A program made the position numbers and the translations under genes. Below, one piece after another: positions 1 through 7,891 of a stretch of DNA of 17,484 nt. The DNA comes from an uncultured Clostridium sp. GTDB lineage: Bacteria > Bacillota > Clostridia > TANB77 > CAG-508. The first letter of the stretch is position 1. Each line of letters begins with the position of its first letter. The notes below the pieces were generated by a model. That model was not told where the DNA came from and searched no databases. It was given only the letters and a program-made list of their open reading frames with translations. The stretch lies in the NCBI GenBank assembly GCA_900553405.1, contig USDF01000034.1, positions 1 to 17,484 on the forward strand. Direction: 5' to 3'.

Positions 1-78
1 ATCTTAAGTGAAATATGTGCATAATAAACCGGAAATTTATTATTGCCATTTATAAATATAAAATATAACATAAAGCAG

Positions 79-107
79 TTGAAAAAAATAGAAATATATA
101 ATATAAT
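79..107 (+). promoter_or_regulatory. Sigma-A-type promoter for the microprotein gene
   Basis: TTGAAA (79-84) is followed after exactly 17 bp by a perfect TATAAT (102-107). Transcription would begin near 114, giving a leader of about 50 nt before the ATG at 163. No other gene start lies nearby, so the promoter supports 163-282 being a real gene. Confidence 0.7.
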
Positions 108-162
108 GTAATAACAATTAAATAGTAACTTCTATTAAATAATTTTAAGGAGGAAACTTAGT

Positions 163-282
163 ATGAAAAAGGTATTAATATTTTTAGCTGGATTCTTTGT
201 AGGTTGTGTTACAGTTTTACATTTTGAAGCTGAAGGTCAACTGATAAGAGAGAATGAAGAAAAAGAAGAATCGTGGTATTAA
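163..282 (+). CDS. 39-residue single-pass membrane microprotein
   Basis: The ORF starts at ATG 163 behind a strong AAGGAGGA (147-154) and ends at TAA 280-282. The product begins MKKVLIFLAGFFVGC, a Lys-Lys start followed by about 17 hydrophobic residues, and ends in a charged Glu/Lys-rich tail (RENEEKEESWY). This predicts one membrane helix, probably N-terminus in and acidic tail out, although orientation is inferred. A Cys at residue 15 preceded by Phe-Val-Gly is a poor lipobox, so I do not call a lipoprotein. The gene has its own promoter (79-107) and terminator (300-331), making it a monocistronic unit. I do not recognise a family. Its position just upstream of the ABC exporter operon may be coincidental. 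Confidence 0.65.
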   Translation: MKKVLIFLAGFFVGCVTVLHFEAEGQLIRENEEKEESWY

Positions 283-299
283 AGATATTAATCAAAAAG

Positions 300-331
300 A
301 AAAGGCAGATTTTTTTATTTGCCTTTTTTTG
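300..331 (+). terminator. Rho-independent terminator of the microprotein gene
   Basis: AAAAGGCAGAT (300-310) pairs with ATTTGCCTTTT (317-327) as an 11-bp stem with one G-U pair around a six-T loop. A run of seven T starts within the stem at 324. It lies 18 nt after the stop codon at 282. Confidence 0.8.
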
Positions 332-360
332 TATTATTATAATATTAAGTTTCATTTTTT

Positions 361-395
361 AATTCACTAAAATCAAATTCACATAAAATTCACAT
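361..395 (+). promoter_or_regulatory. Candidate OmpR-family operator: direct repeats upstream of the ABC promoter
   Basis: AAATTCACAT occurs exactly twice, at 375-384 and 386-395, an 11-bp (one helical turn) period. A third partial copy, AATTCAC, lies at 361-367. The array ends 8 bp before the -35 box at 404. Direct repeats of this period are the usual target layout of PhoB/OmpR-type regulators. The regulator at 15385 is the only one in the window, but linking it to this site is inference. Confidence 0.45.
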
Positions 396-403
396 TTGAT
401 TTA

Positions 404-432
404 TTGACAAATATTGGATTATCACATATAAT
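404..432 (+). promoter_or_regulatory. Consensus promoter of the ABC exporter operon
   Basis: TTGACA (404-409), a 17-bp spacer, and TATAAT (427-432) match the sigma-A consensus at all twelve positions. Transcription would start near 439, giving a leader of about 43 nt that carries the AAAAAGGAG site before ATG 482. Such a strong core promoter suggests constitutive or repressed expression rather than strict activation. Confidence 0.85.
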
Positions 433-481
433 TCTTAAGTTAATAAAATGTAAGAGTATATAGGAAAAAAGGAGAATAAAA

Positions 482-2812
482 ATGTTTAAATTGTTAAGAA
501 ATTTAAAATCATCAATATTATATGTTGTAATAATTGTATTACTTTTATGTGTTCAGGCATGGGCAGATTTAACTCTTCCAGATTACACATCTAAAATTGT
601 AAATACAGGAATTCAAGCAGGGGGAATAGAAAATCCATCTCCAGAAGTTATAAGAAAGAGTCAAATGGATAATCTTTTATTATTTACTAAAGAAGATGAG
701 AGCATTTTAAGTAAATATACATTAATTTCAAAAAATTCTTTAGAAGAAAAGGAATATGAGAAATATGCAGAAAAATATCCAGCATTGGAAAATGAAGATT
801 TATACATTGTAAATAAACTTTCAAAAGAAGAACAAGAAACATTAAATAATCAAATTGCAAAACAATTATTAATACTTTCAAATTTAAGTAATGAAGAAAC
901 AGCCAAGCAAATAAAAATGCAAATATTAAGCTCTATGCAAGAAAGCAATGCTAAATCTATAAAAGAAGGAGAATATGCTTTACCAGGATATCCTTCAAAT
1001 TTAGTTATATCAACAGAAATGATAGAACAAATGAGTCTAATAGAAATATTAAAAGCTATGCCAGAAGAAAAATTAGACCAAATGATTGAAACAGCACAAG
1101 AGCAAGTAAATCAAATGAGTGAATCAATAATAAGTCAAGTAGCAATAGTTCAAGTAAAAAATGAATATAAACAAATAGGAATAGATACAGATAAAATACA
1201 AAATGACTATATTTTTATGGAAGGACTTCAAATGTTAGGAGTAGCATTTGTTAGCATGGCAAGTGCAATTATAGTTATGCTTTTATCTGCAAAAGTAGCA
1301 GCTATGTTAGGTAGAACATTAAGAGATAAAGTATTTAAAAAAGTTATGGGCTTTTCTACAAAAGAGTTTAGAGAGTATTCAACAGCATCTTTAATAACAA
1401 GAAGCACAAACGATATAGCTCAAATTCAAAACTTAATAACAATGCTATTTAGAGTAGTTGTATATGCACCAATTATAGGGATAGGTGGTGTGCTTCATGT
1501 AATGAACAATAGCGATAACTCTATGGCTTGGATTATTGCATTAGCAGTTGGAGCAATTATAGTTATTGTATTAGCATTATTTTCAGTTGCAATGCCAAAA
1601 TTTAAAAAATTGCAAGATTTAATAGATAGACTAAACTTAGTGTCAAGAGAAATATTAACAGGTCTTCCAGTTATAAGAGCATTTAACACACATAAACGTG
1701 AAGAAGAGCGTTTTGACGATAGCAACAAAGATTTAATGAAAGCAAATATTTTCGTAAACCGCGCAATGAGTATAATGATGCCAGCACTTAGCTTTATTAT
1801 GAATTCTATTATGCTACTTATCGTATGGGTTGGAGGTCATAAAGTAGACGAAGGTGTAATGCAAGTTGGAGACATGATGGCATTTATACAATACACAATG
1901 CAAATAGTAATGAGTTTCTTAATGATATCTATGATATCTATAATGCTTCCACGTGCAGCAGTTTCAGCAAAACGTATAAATGAAGTATTAGAAACTAACC
2001 CAAGTATCAAAAATAAAAAAGAACTAAAACAATTTAAAGAAGATAAAAAAGGATTAGTAGAATTTAAAAATGTAAGTTTCAGATATCCAGATGCAGACGA
2101 AGAAATATTAACAGACATAGACTTTACAGCAAAGCCAGGAGAAACAACAGCGATTATAGGAAGCACAGGAAGTGGAAAATCTACAGTTGTAAACTTAATA
2201 CCTCGTTTTTATGATGTAACAAGAGGAGAACTTGTAATAGATGGTGTTAATATTAAAGATGTAGACTTAAAAGAATTAAGAAAAAAAGTAGGGTTTGTTC
2301 CTCAAAAAGGTGTATTATTCTCTGGAACAATAGAAAGCAATATAAAATATGGAAATCCAGATATGAGTGACGAAGAAATGATAAAAGCAGCTAAAATAGC
2401 ACAAGCAGAAGAATTCATTATGGCAAAAGAAGATAAATACAAATCTGAAATAGCACAAGGAGGAAACAACGTATCTGGTGGACAAAAACAACGTTTATCT
2501 ATAGCAAGAGCAATTGCAATAGACCCAGAAATATTAGTATTTGACGATAGTTTTTCAGCATTAGACTTAAAAACAGATAGCAAATTAAGAGAAGCATTAG
2601 CAAAAGAAACTAAAGGAAAAACAGTTATAATAGTAGCACAAAGAATTAGTACAATAATGAATGCAGAGCAAATAATAGTATTAGAAGAAGGGAAAATTGT
2701 AGGAAAGGGCACACACGAAGAACTTATGAAAAACTGCGAAACATATAAACAGATAGCACTTTCTCAATTATCTGAAGAAGAATTAAATGGTGAAAATAAG
2801 GAGGTGAAATAA
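482..2812 (+). CDS. Heterodimeric ABC exporter, subunit 1 (degenerate NBD, large extracellular insert)
   Basis: This 776-aa half-transporter carries one membrane domain and one ATPase domain. A first helix (about residues 12-30) is followed by an insert of roughly 195 mostly hydrophilic, Glu/Gln-rich residues (about 45-240) before helix 2 (about 245-270). Ordinary half-exporters are about 580-600 aa, so the insert accounts for the extra length and should face outward. The ATPase domain has Walker A GSTGSGKST (560-568), signature VSGGQ (664-668) and Walker B VFDDS with Asp689 where the catalytic Glu normally sits. Gln720 replaces the H-loop His (VAQRIS). These changes mark the degenerate-site subunit of BmrCD/TM287-288-type drug exporters. 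The next gene encodes the partner: its stop TAA overlaps a following ATG. The RBS is AAAAAGGAG, ending 7 nt before ATG. The substrate cannot be told from sequence; multidrug or peptide export is likely. Confidence 0.93.
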   Translation: MFKLLRNLKSSILYVVIIVLLLCVQAWADLTLPDYTSKIVNTGIQAGGIENPSPEVIRKSQMDNLLLFTKEDESILSKYTLISKNSLEEKEYEKYAEKYPALENEDLYIVNKLSKEEQETLNNQIAKQLLILSNLSNEETAKQIKMQILSSMQESNAKSIKEGEYALPGYPSNLVISTEMIEQMSLIEILKAMPEEKLDQMIETAQEQVNQMSESIISQVAIVQVKNEYKQIGIDTDKIQNDYIFMEGLQMLGVAFVSMASAIIVMLLSAKVAAMLGRTLRDKVFKKVMGFSTKEFREYSTASLITRSTNDIAQIQNLITMLFRVVVYAPIIGIGGVLHVMNNSDNSMAWIIALAVGAIIVIVLALFSVAMPKFKKLQDLIDRLNLVSREILTGLPVIRAFNTHKREEERFDDSNKDLMKANIFVNRAMSIMMPALSFIMNSIMLLIVWVGGHKVDEGVMQVGDMMAFIQYTMQIVMSFLMISMISIMLPRAAVSAKRINEVLETNPSIKNKKELKQFKEDKKGLVEFKNVSFRYPDADEEILTDIDFTAKPGETTAIIGSTGSGKSTVVNLIPRFYDVTRGELVIDGVNIKDVDLKELRKKVGFVPQKGVLFSGTIESNIKYGNPDMSDEEMIKAAKIAQAEEFIMAKEDKYKSEIAQGGNNVSGGQKQRLSIARAIAIDPEILVFDDSFSALDLKTDSKLREALAKETKGKTVIIVAQRISTIMNAEQIIVLEEGKIVGKGTHEELMKNCETYKQIALSQLSEEELNGENKEVK

Positions 2813-2824
2813 TGCCACGGACCA

Positions 2825-4642
2825 ATGGGAGGACCAGGCAGAGGACCTGGTAAAACAGTAGAAAAAGCAAAAGATTTTAAAGGAACAACTAAAAAACTAT
2901 TAAACAATTATTTATCAAAATATAGATTAGCATTAGTAATAGTAATAATATTTGCTATTGGAAGCACAATATTTTCAATAGTAGGACCTAAAATATTAGG
3001 AAATGCTACAACAGAAATATTTAATGGATTAGTTAGTAAATTATCTGGTGGAAGCGGAATAGACTTTGGAAAAATAGGACAAATTTTACTTACATTACTT
3101 GCATTATATGGATTAAGTGCATTATTTTCACTTATCCAAGGGTTCACAATGACAGGTGTTGCACAAAAATTAACATATAAAATGCGTAATGATTTAGCTA
3201 AAAAAATAAACAAATTGCCTATGCATTATTTTGATAAAAAAACAAAAGGAGAAGTATTATCTATAATAACAAACGACATAGATACACTTTCTCAAAACTT
3301 AAATCAAAGTATTACACAAATTATAACTTCAATATGTACGCTAATTGGTGTGTTAATAATGATGCTTTCAATAAGTTGGAAAATGACACTTGTTTCATTA
3401 TTAATTTTACCAGTTACTGTATTTATAGTAAAAAATGTAGTAGGAAAATCACAAAAATACTTTAAGAAACAACAAGATTATTTAGGTCATGTAAATGGTC
3501 AAGTAGAAGAAATATATGGCGGACACACAATAGTAAAAGCATTTAATGGCGAAAATGAAGCAATAAAAGAATTTAGCAAAGCCAACAAAGAATTGTATCA
3601 ATCAGCATGGAAATCTCAATTCTTATCAGGTTTAATATTTCCAATAATGAACTTTATAGGAAATATAGGATATGTAGCAGTTGCAATTTTAGGTGGATAC
3701 TTAGCAATTCAAGGAAAAATTACAGTAGGAAATATACAATCATTTATACAATATAACAAACAATTTACACAGCCAATAAACCAAATAGCACAAGTATCTT
3801 CAATGTTACAAGCAATGGTAGCGGCTGCAGAAAGAGTATTTGAATTTTTAGAAGAACCAGAAGAAGTAGAAGATGTAGAAAATCCAAAATCTACAGAAGG
3901 TCTAAAAGGAAATATTACATTTGACCATGTAAAATTTGGATATGATGAAGATAGAATAATAATAAATGACTTTAGTGCAAAAGTAAAAGACGGGCAAAAA
4001 ATTGCAATAGTAGGACCAACAGGCGCAGGAAAAACAACAATGGTAAAATTACTTATGAGATTTTATGATGTAAATAGTGGAGCAATTTTATTAGACGGAA
4101 TAAATATAAAAGACTTCAAACGTGAAGATTTAAGAAAAATGTTTGGAATGGTACTTCAAGACACATGGTTATTTGGAGGAACTATAAAAGATAATATTCG
4201 TTATAGCAAGCCAGATGCCACAGATGCAGAAGTAATAGAAGCAGCAAAAGCAGCACATGTACATCATTTTATAAAAACACTTCCAAGTAGTTATGACATG
4301 ATACTAAACGAAGAATCAAGCAATGTATCTGCAGGGCAAAAACAATTATTAACAATAGCAAGAGTAATTTTAGCAGATCCAAAAATATTAATATTAGACG
4401 AAGCAACAAGTTCAATAGACACAAGAACAGAAATACAAATTCAAGCAGCAATGGATAACCTAATGAAAGGAAGAACAAGCTTCATAATTGCACATAGATT
4501 ATCAACTATAAAAAATGCGGATTTAATTTTAGTTATGAACCACGGAGATATAGTAGAGCAAGGAACACACGAAGAACTTCTAGCAAAAGGCGGATTCTAT
4601 GCAGATTTATACAATAGCCAATTTGAAGAGGTAGAAGAATAA
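2825..4642 (+). CDS. Heterodimeric ABC exporter, subunit 2 (catalytic NBD); start possibly frameshifted
   Basis: The 605-aa half-transporter has six membrane helices (about residues 35-330) and a C-terminal ATPase domain. Motifs are Walker A GPTGAGKTT (397-405), Q-loop VLQDTWLFGG, Walker B LILDEATSS (Asp525, Glu526) and H-loop IIAHRLST (His557). All of these are canonical, but the signature is VSAGQ (501-505) rather than LSGGQ. That is the exact complement of subunit 1: the two defects meet in one non-catalytic ATP site while the other site stays active. The start is odd. The ideal SD (GGAGG, 2800-2804) serves ATG 2812, which overlaps the upstream TAA but runs out of frame to TAA 2851. The in-frame ATG 2825 has no good SD. 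Codons just before 2825 read His-Gly-Pro, matching the Gly/Pro-rich start. A 2-nt loss near 2815 is likely, in the strain or in the assembly. Confidence 0.92.
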   Translation: MGGPGRGPGKTVEKAKDFKGTTKKLLNNYLSKYRLALVIVIIFAIGSTIFSIVGPKILGNATTEIFNGLVSKLSGGSGIDFGKIGQILLTLLALYGLSALFSLIQGFTMTGVAQKLTYKMRNDLAKKINKLPMHYFDKKTKGEVLSIITNDIDTLSQNLNQSITQIITSICTLIGVLIMMLSISWKMTLVSLLILPVTVFIVKNVVGKSQKYFKKQQDYLGHVNGQVEEIYGGHTIVKAFNGENEAIKEFSKANKELYQSAWKSQFLSGLIFPIMNFIGNIGYVAVAILGGYLAIQGKITVGNIQSFIQYNKQFTQPINQIAQVSSMLQAMVAAAERVFEFLEEPEEVEDVENPKSTEGLKGNITFDHVKFGYDEDRIIINDFSAKVKDGQKIAIVGPTGAGKTTMVKLLMRFYDVNSGAILLDGINIKDFKREDLRKMFGMVLQDTWLFGGTIKDNIRYSKPDATDAEVIEAAKAAHVHHFIKTLPSSYDMILNEESSNVSAGQKQLLTIARVILADPKILILDEATSSIDTRTEIQIQAAMDNLMKGRTSFIIAHRLSTIKNADLILVMNHGDIVEQGTHEELLAKGGFYADLYNSQFEEVEE

Positions 4643-4666
4643 GTTTTAATACTTATTCTTTTTTTT
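4634..4666 (+). terminator. Rho-independent terminator of the ABC operon
   Basis: AAGAATAAG (4635-4643) pairs perfectly with CTTATTCTT (4652-4660), followed by a T run to 4666. The stop codon of ABC subunit 2 (4640-4642) lies inside the 5' arm. Confidence 0.8.
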
Positions 4667-4733
4667 GGTAATTTATACTGTTGTAATTTAATATAAAAAT
4701 TTTGTGTGAAATAAAAACATAATATTGAAATTA

Positions 4734-4762
4734 TTGCAAAATTTGTTTCCTTATGTTAAGAT
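4734..4762 (+). promoter_or_regulatory. Promoter of the HAD-MFS-GNAT block
   Basis: TTGCAA (4734-4739), a 17-bp spacer and TAAGAT (4757-4762) are preceded by an extended -10 TG at 4754-4755. It lies between the ABC terminator and the HAD gene at 4823, with a predicted leader of about 55 nt. It is the only clear promoter found ahead of this gene block. Confidence 0.5.
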
Positions 4763-4822
4763 ATGCCTAAATCATAAAATAAATGTAGAAATTTATAAAA
4801 TGTGTATAATAAGGAGCAACTA

Positions 4823-5410
4823 ATGAAAATAGGAATTGATATAGACAATACGTTAACTGAAATAAAAAAAGAATTAAATAAGGCAGCATTTGAATATGCA
4901 ATTAGTTTAGGAAAGAAAATTGATAATTATGATAATCCAATAGAAGACATAAAAAATGATGGAGACACATATAGAAAAAAGTTTCAATTTACGTATGAAG
5001 AATTAAAATATTTCTTAAAAGATATTCAAGAAAATATTACTAACAGTGCAAACCCAAGAGAGAATGCAAAAGAAGCAATAGATAAATTAAAAGAAAAAGG
5101 TCATGAAATATATATCATTACAGCTAGAGACTCAGAATTTCATGACGATCCATATAAATTAAGTAAAGATTGGCTTGATAAAAATAAAATCTATTATGAT
5201 AAATTAATTGTAAATGCTAGAGAAAAATCATCTGTATGTAAAAATGAAAAAATTGATTTGTTTATAGATGATCAACTTAATAATTGTTTAAGTGTTCAAA
5301 ATGCTGGAATACATACAATTATGATAACTGATAAAACTTATAATTATGATAAAATTAAACAATTAAAAGATTGGAATGAAATATATAACTACATAAATGA
5401 AATGGAGTAA
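4823..5410 (+). CDS. HAD-superfamily hydrolase, 5'-nucleotidase-like
   Basis: This 195-aa protein opens with MKIGIDIDNTLT, a HAD motif I with nucleophile Asp6 and acid/base Asp8. A motif II region IYIITAR and a motif IV pair FIDDQ near residue 150 complete a small HAD phosphatase. The order and size resemble the cytosolic 5'(3')-deoxyribonucleotidase-like group, so the substrate may be a nucleotide or another phosphate monoester; that is inference. ATG 4823 is chosen because AAGGAG (4811-4816) ends 6 nt before it, whereas an upstream in-frame GTG at 4802 would put the SD inside the gene. The MFS gene starts 3 nt after the stop, so the two are surely co-transcribed. Its first 48 nt (with leader) are repeated almost exactly at 11569-11616. 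Confidence 0.85.
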   Translation: MKIGIDIDNTLTEIKKELNKAAFEYAISLGKKIDNYDNPIEDIKNDGDTYRKKFQFTYEELKYFLKDIQENITNSANPRENAKEAIDKLKEKGHEIYIITARDSEFHDDPYKLSKDWLDKNKIYYDKLIVNAREKSSVCKNEKIDLFIDDQLNNCLSVQNAGIHTIMITDKTYNYDKIKQLKDWNEIYNYINEME

Positions 5411-5413
5411 CGA

Positions 5414-6610
5414 ATGAAAAAGATAAAAAATGAAAATCAAATACTAATAATGTTAGCATTTTTCAGCATATCAGTTGGATTATGGGGAAACTTCAGACAA
5501 CTATGGTTACAAGATAATAATTTTGCCGTTACAAATATAAGTAATATATTAAGTATAGGAACTTTAATAAGTGTTGTAATTATTGGATTAATTGGAAAAT
5601 ACGTAAAATTAGATAAACTAAAAAATACATTAGTAATAGTTTTATTAGTAAAATTTATAAATATGTTTTGGCTATGCTTTCTAAATAATACAAGCTCTGT
5701 AGGACAAATTAAATTATCTATAATAATAGATATTGTAACAGAATACATAATAATCACAAGTATATATCCATTAATAACTACAATTGTAAAAACAGGAACA
5801 ATCTATAGCAAAAGAAGATTAACAGAGTATTTATTTAGAGATGTTGGAATTTTATTTGGTGGAGTATTTATAGGCAAAAGTATTGCGAGATTAATTATAA
5901 ATTATAATGTTTGCTTATTTATAGCAAATGTATTTTTAATGTTCTCACTATTTATATTGCTTAATATAAAAGTAAATAGAGCAACAGATAATGATAAACA
6001 CGAAGAAATATCTTCAAAATATATTTTTAAAGATAGACTTTTAATATTGTATTTAATTTATAATCTTATTGGAACAATTGCAATGTCAACAGCGCTTGGA
6101 TTAAAAATGCTAACACTAACAAATTATTTTAATTTTAGCGATAATGTAGCAACTAATTATTTATTAGTAATTGGTCTTTTGGCAGATATATTTGGAATTA
6201 TAGCATTAAAATATTTAACACCTAAAAATGATTATCTAACAATAACTATAAAATTTGGAATAAGATTTTTAGGATATATAGTAGCATTTATATCAAATAA
6301 TATAGCAATTACATTAATTGCAATTACTTGGTCTATATTTATTTCAACTGCATATGAAAATATCTGTGATGCTGTATACATTAATAGATTGGAAAATAAA
6401 TATCAATTAAGCTTTTCAAATATATGTCATATAACTAGATTTTTTGGAGAGGCAATAGGAGTATTTTTGTGTGGTCTAATGTATGAAAAAGGATTACGAT
6501 ATATGTTTGGATTATCTGCTTTATTTATGGTATTCCAAATAATTTTAGCTTATTATATGATATATTTAAGAAAAAGGGAGAAAAAACATGGAAGTAAAGA
6601 GATTAAATAA
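5414..6610 (+). CDS. MFS-type transporter 1
   Basis: The 398-aa hydrophobic protein has about 10-12 predicted membrane helices, a short cytoplasmic Lys-rich start, a charged central loop near residues 190-205 (NRATDNDKHEEISSKY) and a basic tail (YLRKREKKHG). That two-half layout and length fit the major facilitator superfamily. No sequence motif assigns a substrate; drug or toxin efflux is suggested only by the neighbours. Translation is coupled to the HAD gene: the SD TGGAG (5403-5407) lies in the last HAD codons and ATG is 3 nt past the stop. Its last 23 nt overlap the GNAT gene. The codons near its end (6547-6575) reappear after the GNAT gene at 7052-7080, showing a past rearrangement here. 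Confidence 0.82.
   Translation: MKKIKNENQILIMLAFFSISVGLWGNFRQLWLQDNNFAVTNISNILSIGTLISVVIIGLIGKYVKLDKLKNTLVIVLLVKFINMFWLCFLNNTSSVGQIKLSIIIDIVTEYIIITSIYPLITTIVKTGTIYSKRRLTEYLFRDVGILFGGVFIGKSIARLIINYNVCLFIANVFLMFSLFILLNIKVNRATDNDKHEEISSKYIFKDRLLILYLIYNLIGTIAMSTALGLKMLTLTNYFNFSDNVATNYLLVIGLLADIFGIIALKYLTPKNDYLTITIKFGIRFLGYIVAFISNNIAITLIAITWSIFISTAYENICDAVYINRLENKYQLSFSNICHITRFFGEAIGVFLCGLMYEKGLRYMFGLSALFMVFQIILAYYMIYLRKREKKHGSKEIK
6547..6575 (+). repeat. Direct repeat copy 1 (3' end of MFS 1)
   Basis: The 29-nt segment codes for the MFS 1 tail AYYMIYLRK. It matches 7052-7080 at 28 of 29 positions in the same orientation. The two copies lie 505 nt apart and bracket the GNAT gene. Confidence 0.8.
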
Positions 6611-7052
6611 AGAAAATATAGAAGAAATAATACCATTAAGAATAGCATTACAAAAAGTGGATTTTGAAAATAATTTAGGAATAGATGAACAAATTTTAAT
6701 TGATAAAACTAGAGAGTTTATGAATGAAAACTTAGATAAAGATTTATTTATGTACGGAACATATATTGATGATAAATTAGTATCAATTTGTGGACTTAGT
6801 ATTTTTAAATATTTTCCACAGGCAGATGATTTAAGTTGCAAAGTAGGGTATATTACTTGTGTATATACAAAAGATGAATATAGAAGTAAAGGATATCAAA
6901 AGCAAGTATTTCAAAATTGCATAGAATTAGGAAAGCAAATGGAAATAACAAGATTTAAACTAAGTACTAAAAATCCTATTGCAATGAAAATGTATGAAAA
7001 TTTTGGATTTAAAGAAGATGAGAATGCTAAAAAGATGAGTGTTAGTAGTTAA
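6588..7052 (+). CDS. GNAT-family N-acetyltransferase
   Basis: The 154-aa protein has the GNAT layout. N-terminal helices are followed by strands with FMYGTYIDDKLVSICGLSIF, then the acetyl-CoA loop near residues 90-105 (VYTKDEYRSKGYQKQV, an R-x-x-G-x-Q version of the pyrophosphate-binding motif), and the usual late motif NPIAMKMYENFGF. It should transfer an acetyl group to an amine, but the acceptor is unknown. The RBS AAAGGGAG (6573-6580) sits within the MFS 1 coding region and the genes overlap by 23 nt, so expression is coupled to the pump. The pairing of an exporter with an acetyltransferase is typical of resistance or self-protection. The gene is enclosed by a 29-nt direct repeat, which suggests it was gained or can be lost by recombination. 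Confidence 0.88.
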   Translation: MEVKRLNKENIEEIIPLRIALQKVDFENNLGIDEQILIDKTREFMNENLDKDLFMYGTYIDDKLVSICGLSIFKYFPQADDLSCKVGYITCVYTKDEYRSKGYQKQVFQNCIELGKQMEITRFKLSTKNPIAMKMYENFGFKEDENAKKMSVSS

Positions 7053-7085
7053 GCTTATTATATAATATATTTAAGAAAAAATTAG
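7052..7085 (+). pseudogene. Remnant of an MFS gene 3' end (direct repeat copy 2)
   Basis: Read from 7053 the sequence encodes AYYIIYLRKN then TAG at 7083-7085, in the same frame as the MFS 1 tail AYYMIYLRKR. The first A is the last base of the GNAT stop codon. It has no start codon and is a scar of duplication or insertion rather than a gene. Confidence 0.65.
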
Positions 7086-7110
7086 TAGCTGTAATAAAGA
7101 AAGGCGAAAT

Positions 7111-7812
7111 ATGAAGAAGTTATTAGTGAGTGATTATGATCAAACATTTTATATAAATGATGAAGATATAGAAAAAAATAAGATAGCAGTAAATGAATTT
7201 AGAAACCAAGGAAACATATTTGCTATAGCAACTGGTAGAAGCTATTATGATTTTATAAAAAAGAAACAACAATATGATATTGAATATGATTATATTATTA
7301 TAAACCATGGAACAACAATATTAGATAAAAACGATAATATCATCTTTAATGAAACAATACCAAATGAAATCTTAAATAACTTAAAATCCGATTTATATTT
7401 AGAAAATGCAGAAAAGCATTTTTGTTGTAGATTATTAGAAAGTAGAGTGTATTTTGAACATAAAAATTTGACTAAAATTCATGTTAAATATGGTAATTTA
7501 GAATATTCAAATGAAATTCAAAGAAAATTAGAAAAAAAATATGGAGATGTATTAAATATTTATTATGTTAGTGGAAATTCAATTGAAATAATATCTAAAA
7601 ATACTAATAAATCTAAAGCAATAAAATTATTGTCAAAAAAACTTGAAATTAGACAAGAAGAAATTTATACAATGGGTGATGGTTATAGTGATATAAAAAT
7701 GGTAAAAGATTATAATGGCTATGCTATGAAAGAATCTGTTAAAGAATTGAAAAATGTTGCTATAGAAGAAATAAATAGTGTAAGTGATCTAATAGAAAAA
7801 ATGAAAAGATAA
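7111..7812 (+). CDS. Cof-type HAD-IIB phosphatase
   Basis: The 233-aa protein starts MKKLLVSDYDQTF (motif I, Asp8 and Asp10), has IFAIATGR (motif II, Thr in ATGR), a Lys in NTNKSKAI (motif III, about residue 170) and TMGDGYSDIKM (motif IV). These motifs and the about 130-residue cap between motifs II and III fit HAD type IIB (Cof) phosphatases of sugar phosphates or cofactors. Family members are usually 260-280 aa, so the cap here is small. The start is ATG 7111 with a modest AAAGG site about 8 nt upstream. It follows the GNAT gene by 58 nt on the same strand, with no terminator between. Whether it acts on the same compound as its neighbours is unknown. Confidence 0.87.
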   Translation: MKKLLVSDYDQTFYINDEDIEKNKIAVNEFRNQGNIFAIATGRSYYDFIKKKQQYDIEYDYIIINHGTTILDKNDNIIFNETIPNEILNNLKSDLYLENAEKHFCCRLLESRVYFEHKNLTKIHVKYGNLEYSNEIQRKLEKKYGDVLNIYYVSGNSIEIISKNTNKSKAIKLLSKKLEIRQEEIYTMGDGYSDIKMVKDYNGYAMKESVKELKNVAIEEINSVSDLIEKMKR

Positions 7813-7891
7813 ATATATAATTTATTTGCTATTGATTTGTATTGAAATATATAGAAAAATTTGAAGAGTAAAGAATGTTGGAGGAGAAACT

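Noticed and set aside
21..43. AT-rich inverted repeat (ATAATAAA / TTTATTAT) as a terminator of an upstream gene
   Set aside because: The stem has only A-T pairs and no T run follows, and such palindromes are expected by chance in this composition.
163..282. Microprotein as a lipoprotein
   Set aside because: The residues before Cys15 (Phe-Val-Gly) do not fit a lipobox well and the charged tail follows a continuous hydrophobic helix, so a membrane anchor is more likely.
4802..4822. In-frame GTG start that would extend the HAD gene by seven codons
   Set aside because: The extension contains the SD AAGGAG itself and adds residues ahead of the conserved MKIGIDIDN start. ATG 4823 has ideal spacing.
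7826..7853. Possible promoter ahead of the S66 gene (TTGCTA-16-TATATA)
   Set aside because: Only four of six matches in each box, in an AT-rich gap; not distinguishable from background.
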